Part shown: positions 63,666 to 64,000 of the stretch, in pieces | Layout: every line of letters starts with the position of its first letter | How positions within the stretch are numbered: the first letter of the stretch is position 1 | Assembly: GCA_027704905.1 (NCBI GenBank) | Contig: CM051007.1 | Coordinates: 24,627,425 to 24,691,424, forward strand | Direction of reading: 5' to 3' | From: Muraenolepis orangiensis | Lineage: Eukaryota; Chordata; Actinopteri; Gadiformes; Muraenolepididae | DNA length: 64,000 bases | Translations under genes and position numbers: made by a program | Notes under the pieces: generated by a model | Told to the model about the DNA's origin: nothing | Seen by the model: the letters and a program-made list of their open reading frames with translations, nothing else | Databases searched by the model: none

Positions 63666-64000
63666 ATATTGTAGCAGATGACGCTGCCAGAAGCCATTCA
63701 AATGGCTTATAGTACATGCTAAAATAGCAGATAGTACATGCTAGAGCTCTTCCTCGAGTGTGTGTTGTGGTGACTGTGTTAACCTGTGGGCCTTCATTGT
63801 GACACATTGACAGTGTGCAGCCTCACCAGCCGAAGACTAATCAGTCTAACTCAGGCCAGATGAGGCTGCTTAAACCAGCCACCAACCACACACACTCCAC
63901 AAATATTATACAACAATAATAACGCTGCATGTAAACAGCCTGTAAGGCCTTCCGTAGCCGTACAAGCGTGGTTTGCTGCACAGAAACGTCTGCATTTCAC

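Larger units (their letters stand above)
62160..64000. other. Gene-free right end
   Basis: AT-rich, with a (TAG)n-like run at about 63255-63302, a long hairpin at 63478-63539 and a LINE/SINE tail at 63600-63665. No coding region is recognised. Confidence 0.5.

Overview
The window is vertebrate nuclear DNA, almost certainly from a ray-finned (teleost) fish. Eight spliced protein-coding genes can be rebuilt exon by exon with GT-AG introns. tRNA-derived SINEs and LINE tails of a kind common in fish are present. Dinucleotide microsatellites are extremely dense, several running 80-200 bp without interruption. That density would suit a gadiform (cod-like) genome, but this is inference only.

Layout, left to right: a cathepsin S-like protease (408-3785, +); a gene-poor stretch; the synaptic vesicle glycoprotein gene sv2a (8506-21985 coding, -; probable 5'UTR exon near 24.4 kb); splicing factor sf3b4 (25298-29201, -); lix1l (33253-37295, -, with a long 3'UTR to about 30.87 kb); a small secreted apolipoprotein/type IV antifreeze-like gene (39982-40983, +); poly(A)-binding protein pabpc1 (43676-50660, -); a 14-3-3 zeta-like gene (53304-56762, -); and znf706 (59987-60562 coding, -). 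The last 2 kb hold no gene I can recognise. For seven of the eight genes the joined coding exons total a multiple of three and give proteins close to the usual family length. znf706 is one base short.

The order joins two blocks that I recall as separate in human: CTSS/SV2A/SF3B4/LIX1L (1q21) and PABPC1-YWHAZ-ZNF706 (8q22). The second block keeps the human order and shared orientation. The genes are not a functional pathway: they are housekeeping RNA-binding and adaptor genes, a neuronal vesicle transporter-like protein, a lysosomal protease and a liver-type plasma protein.

Most of the interest lies in non-coding structure. pabpc1 contains three near-identical 135-nt intronic elements that fold like H/ACA snoRNAs, and an A-rich 5'UTR autoregulatory element behind a TATA/TOP-type promoter. 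A 52-bp minisatellite in sv2a carries copies of the adjacent exon-4 splice donor. An 841-bp hAT-type element with an 8-bp target duplication sits 9 nt from another sv2a donor. A 648-bp foldback element lies between lix1l and the apolipoprotein gene. znf706 has an apparent one-base frameshift that runs its C-terminus into a (CT)n microsatellite.
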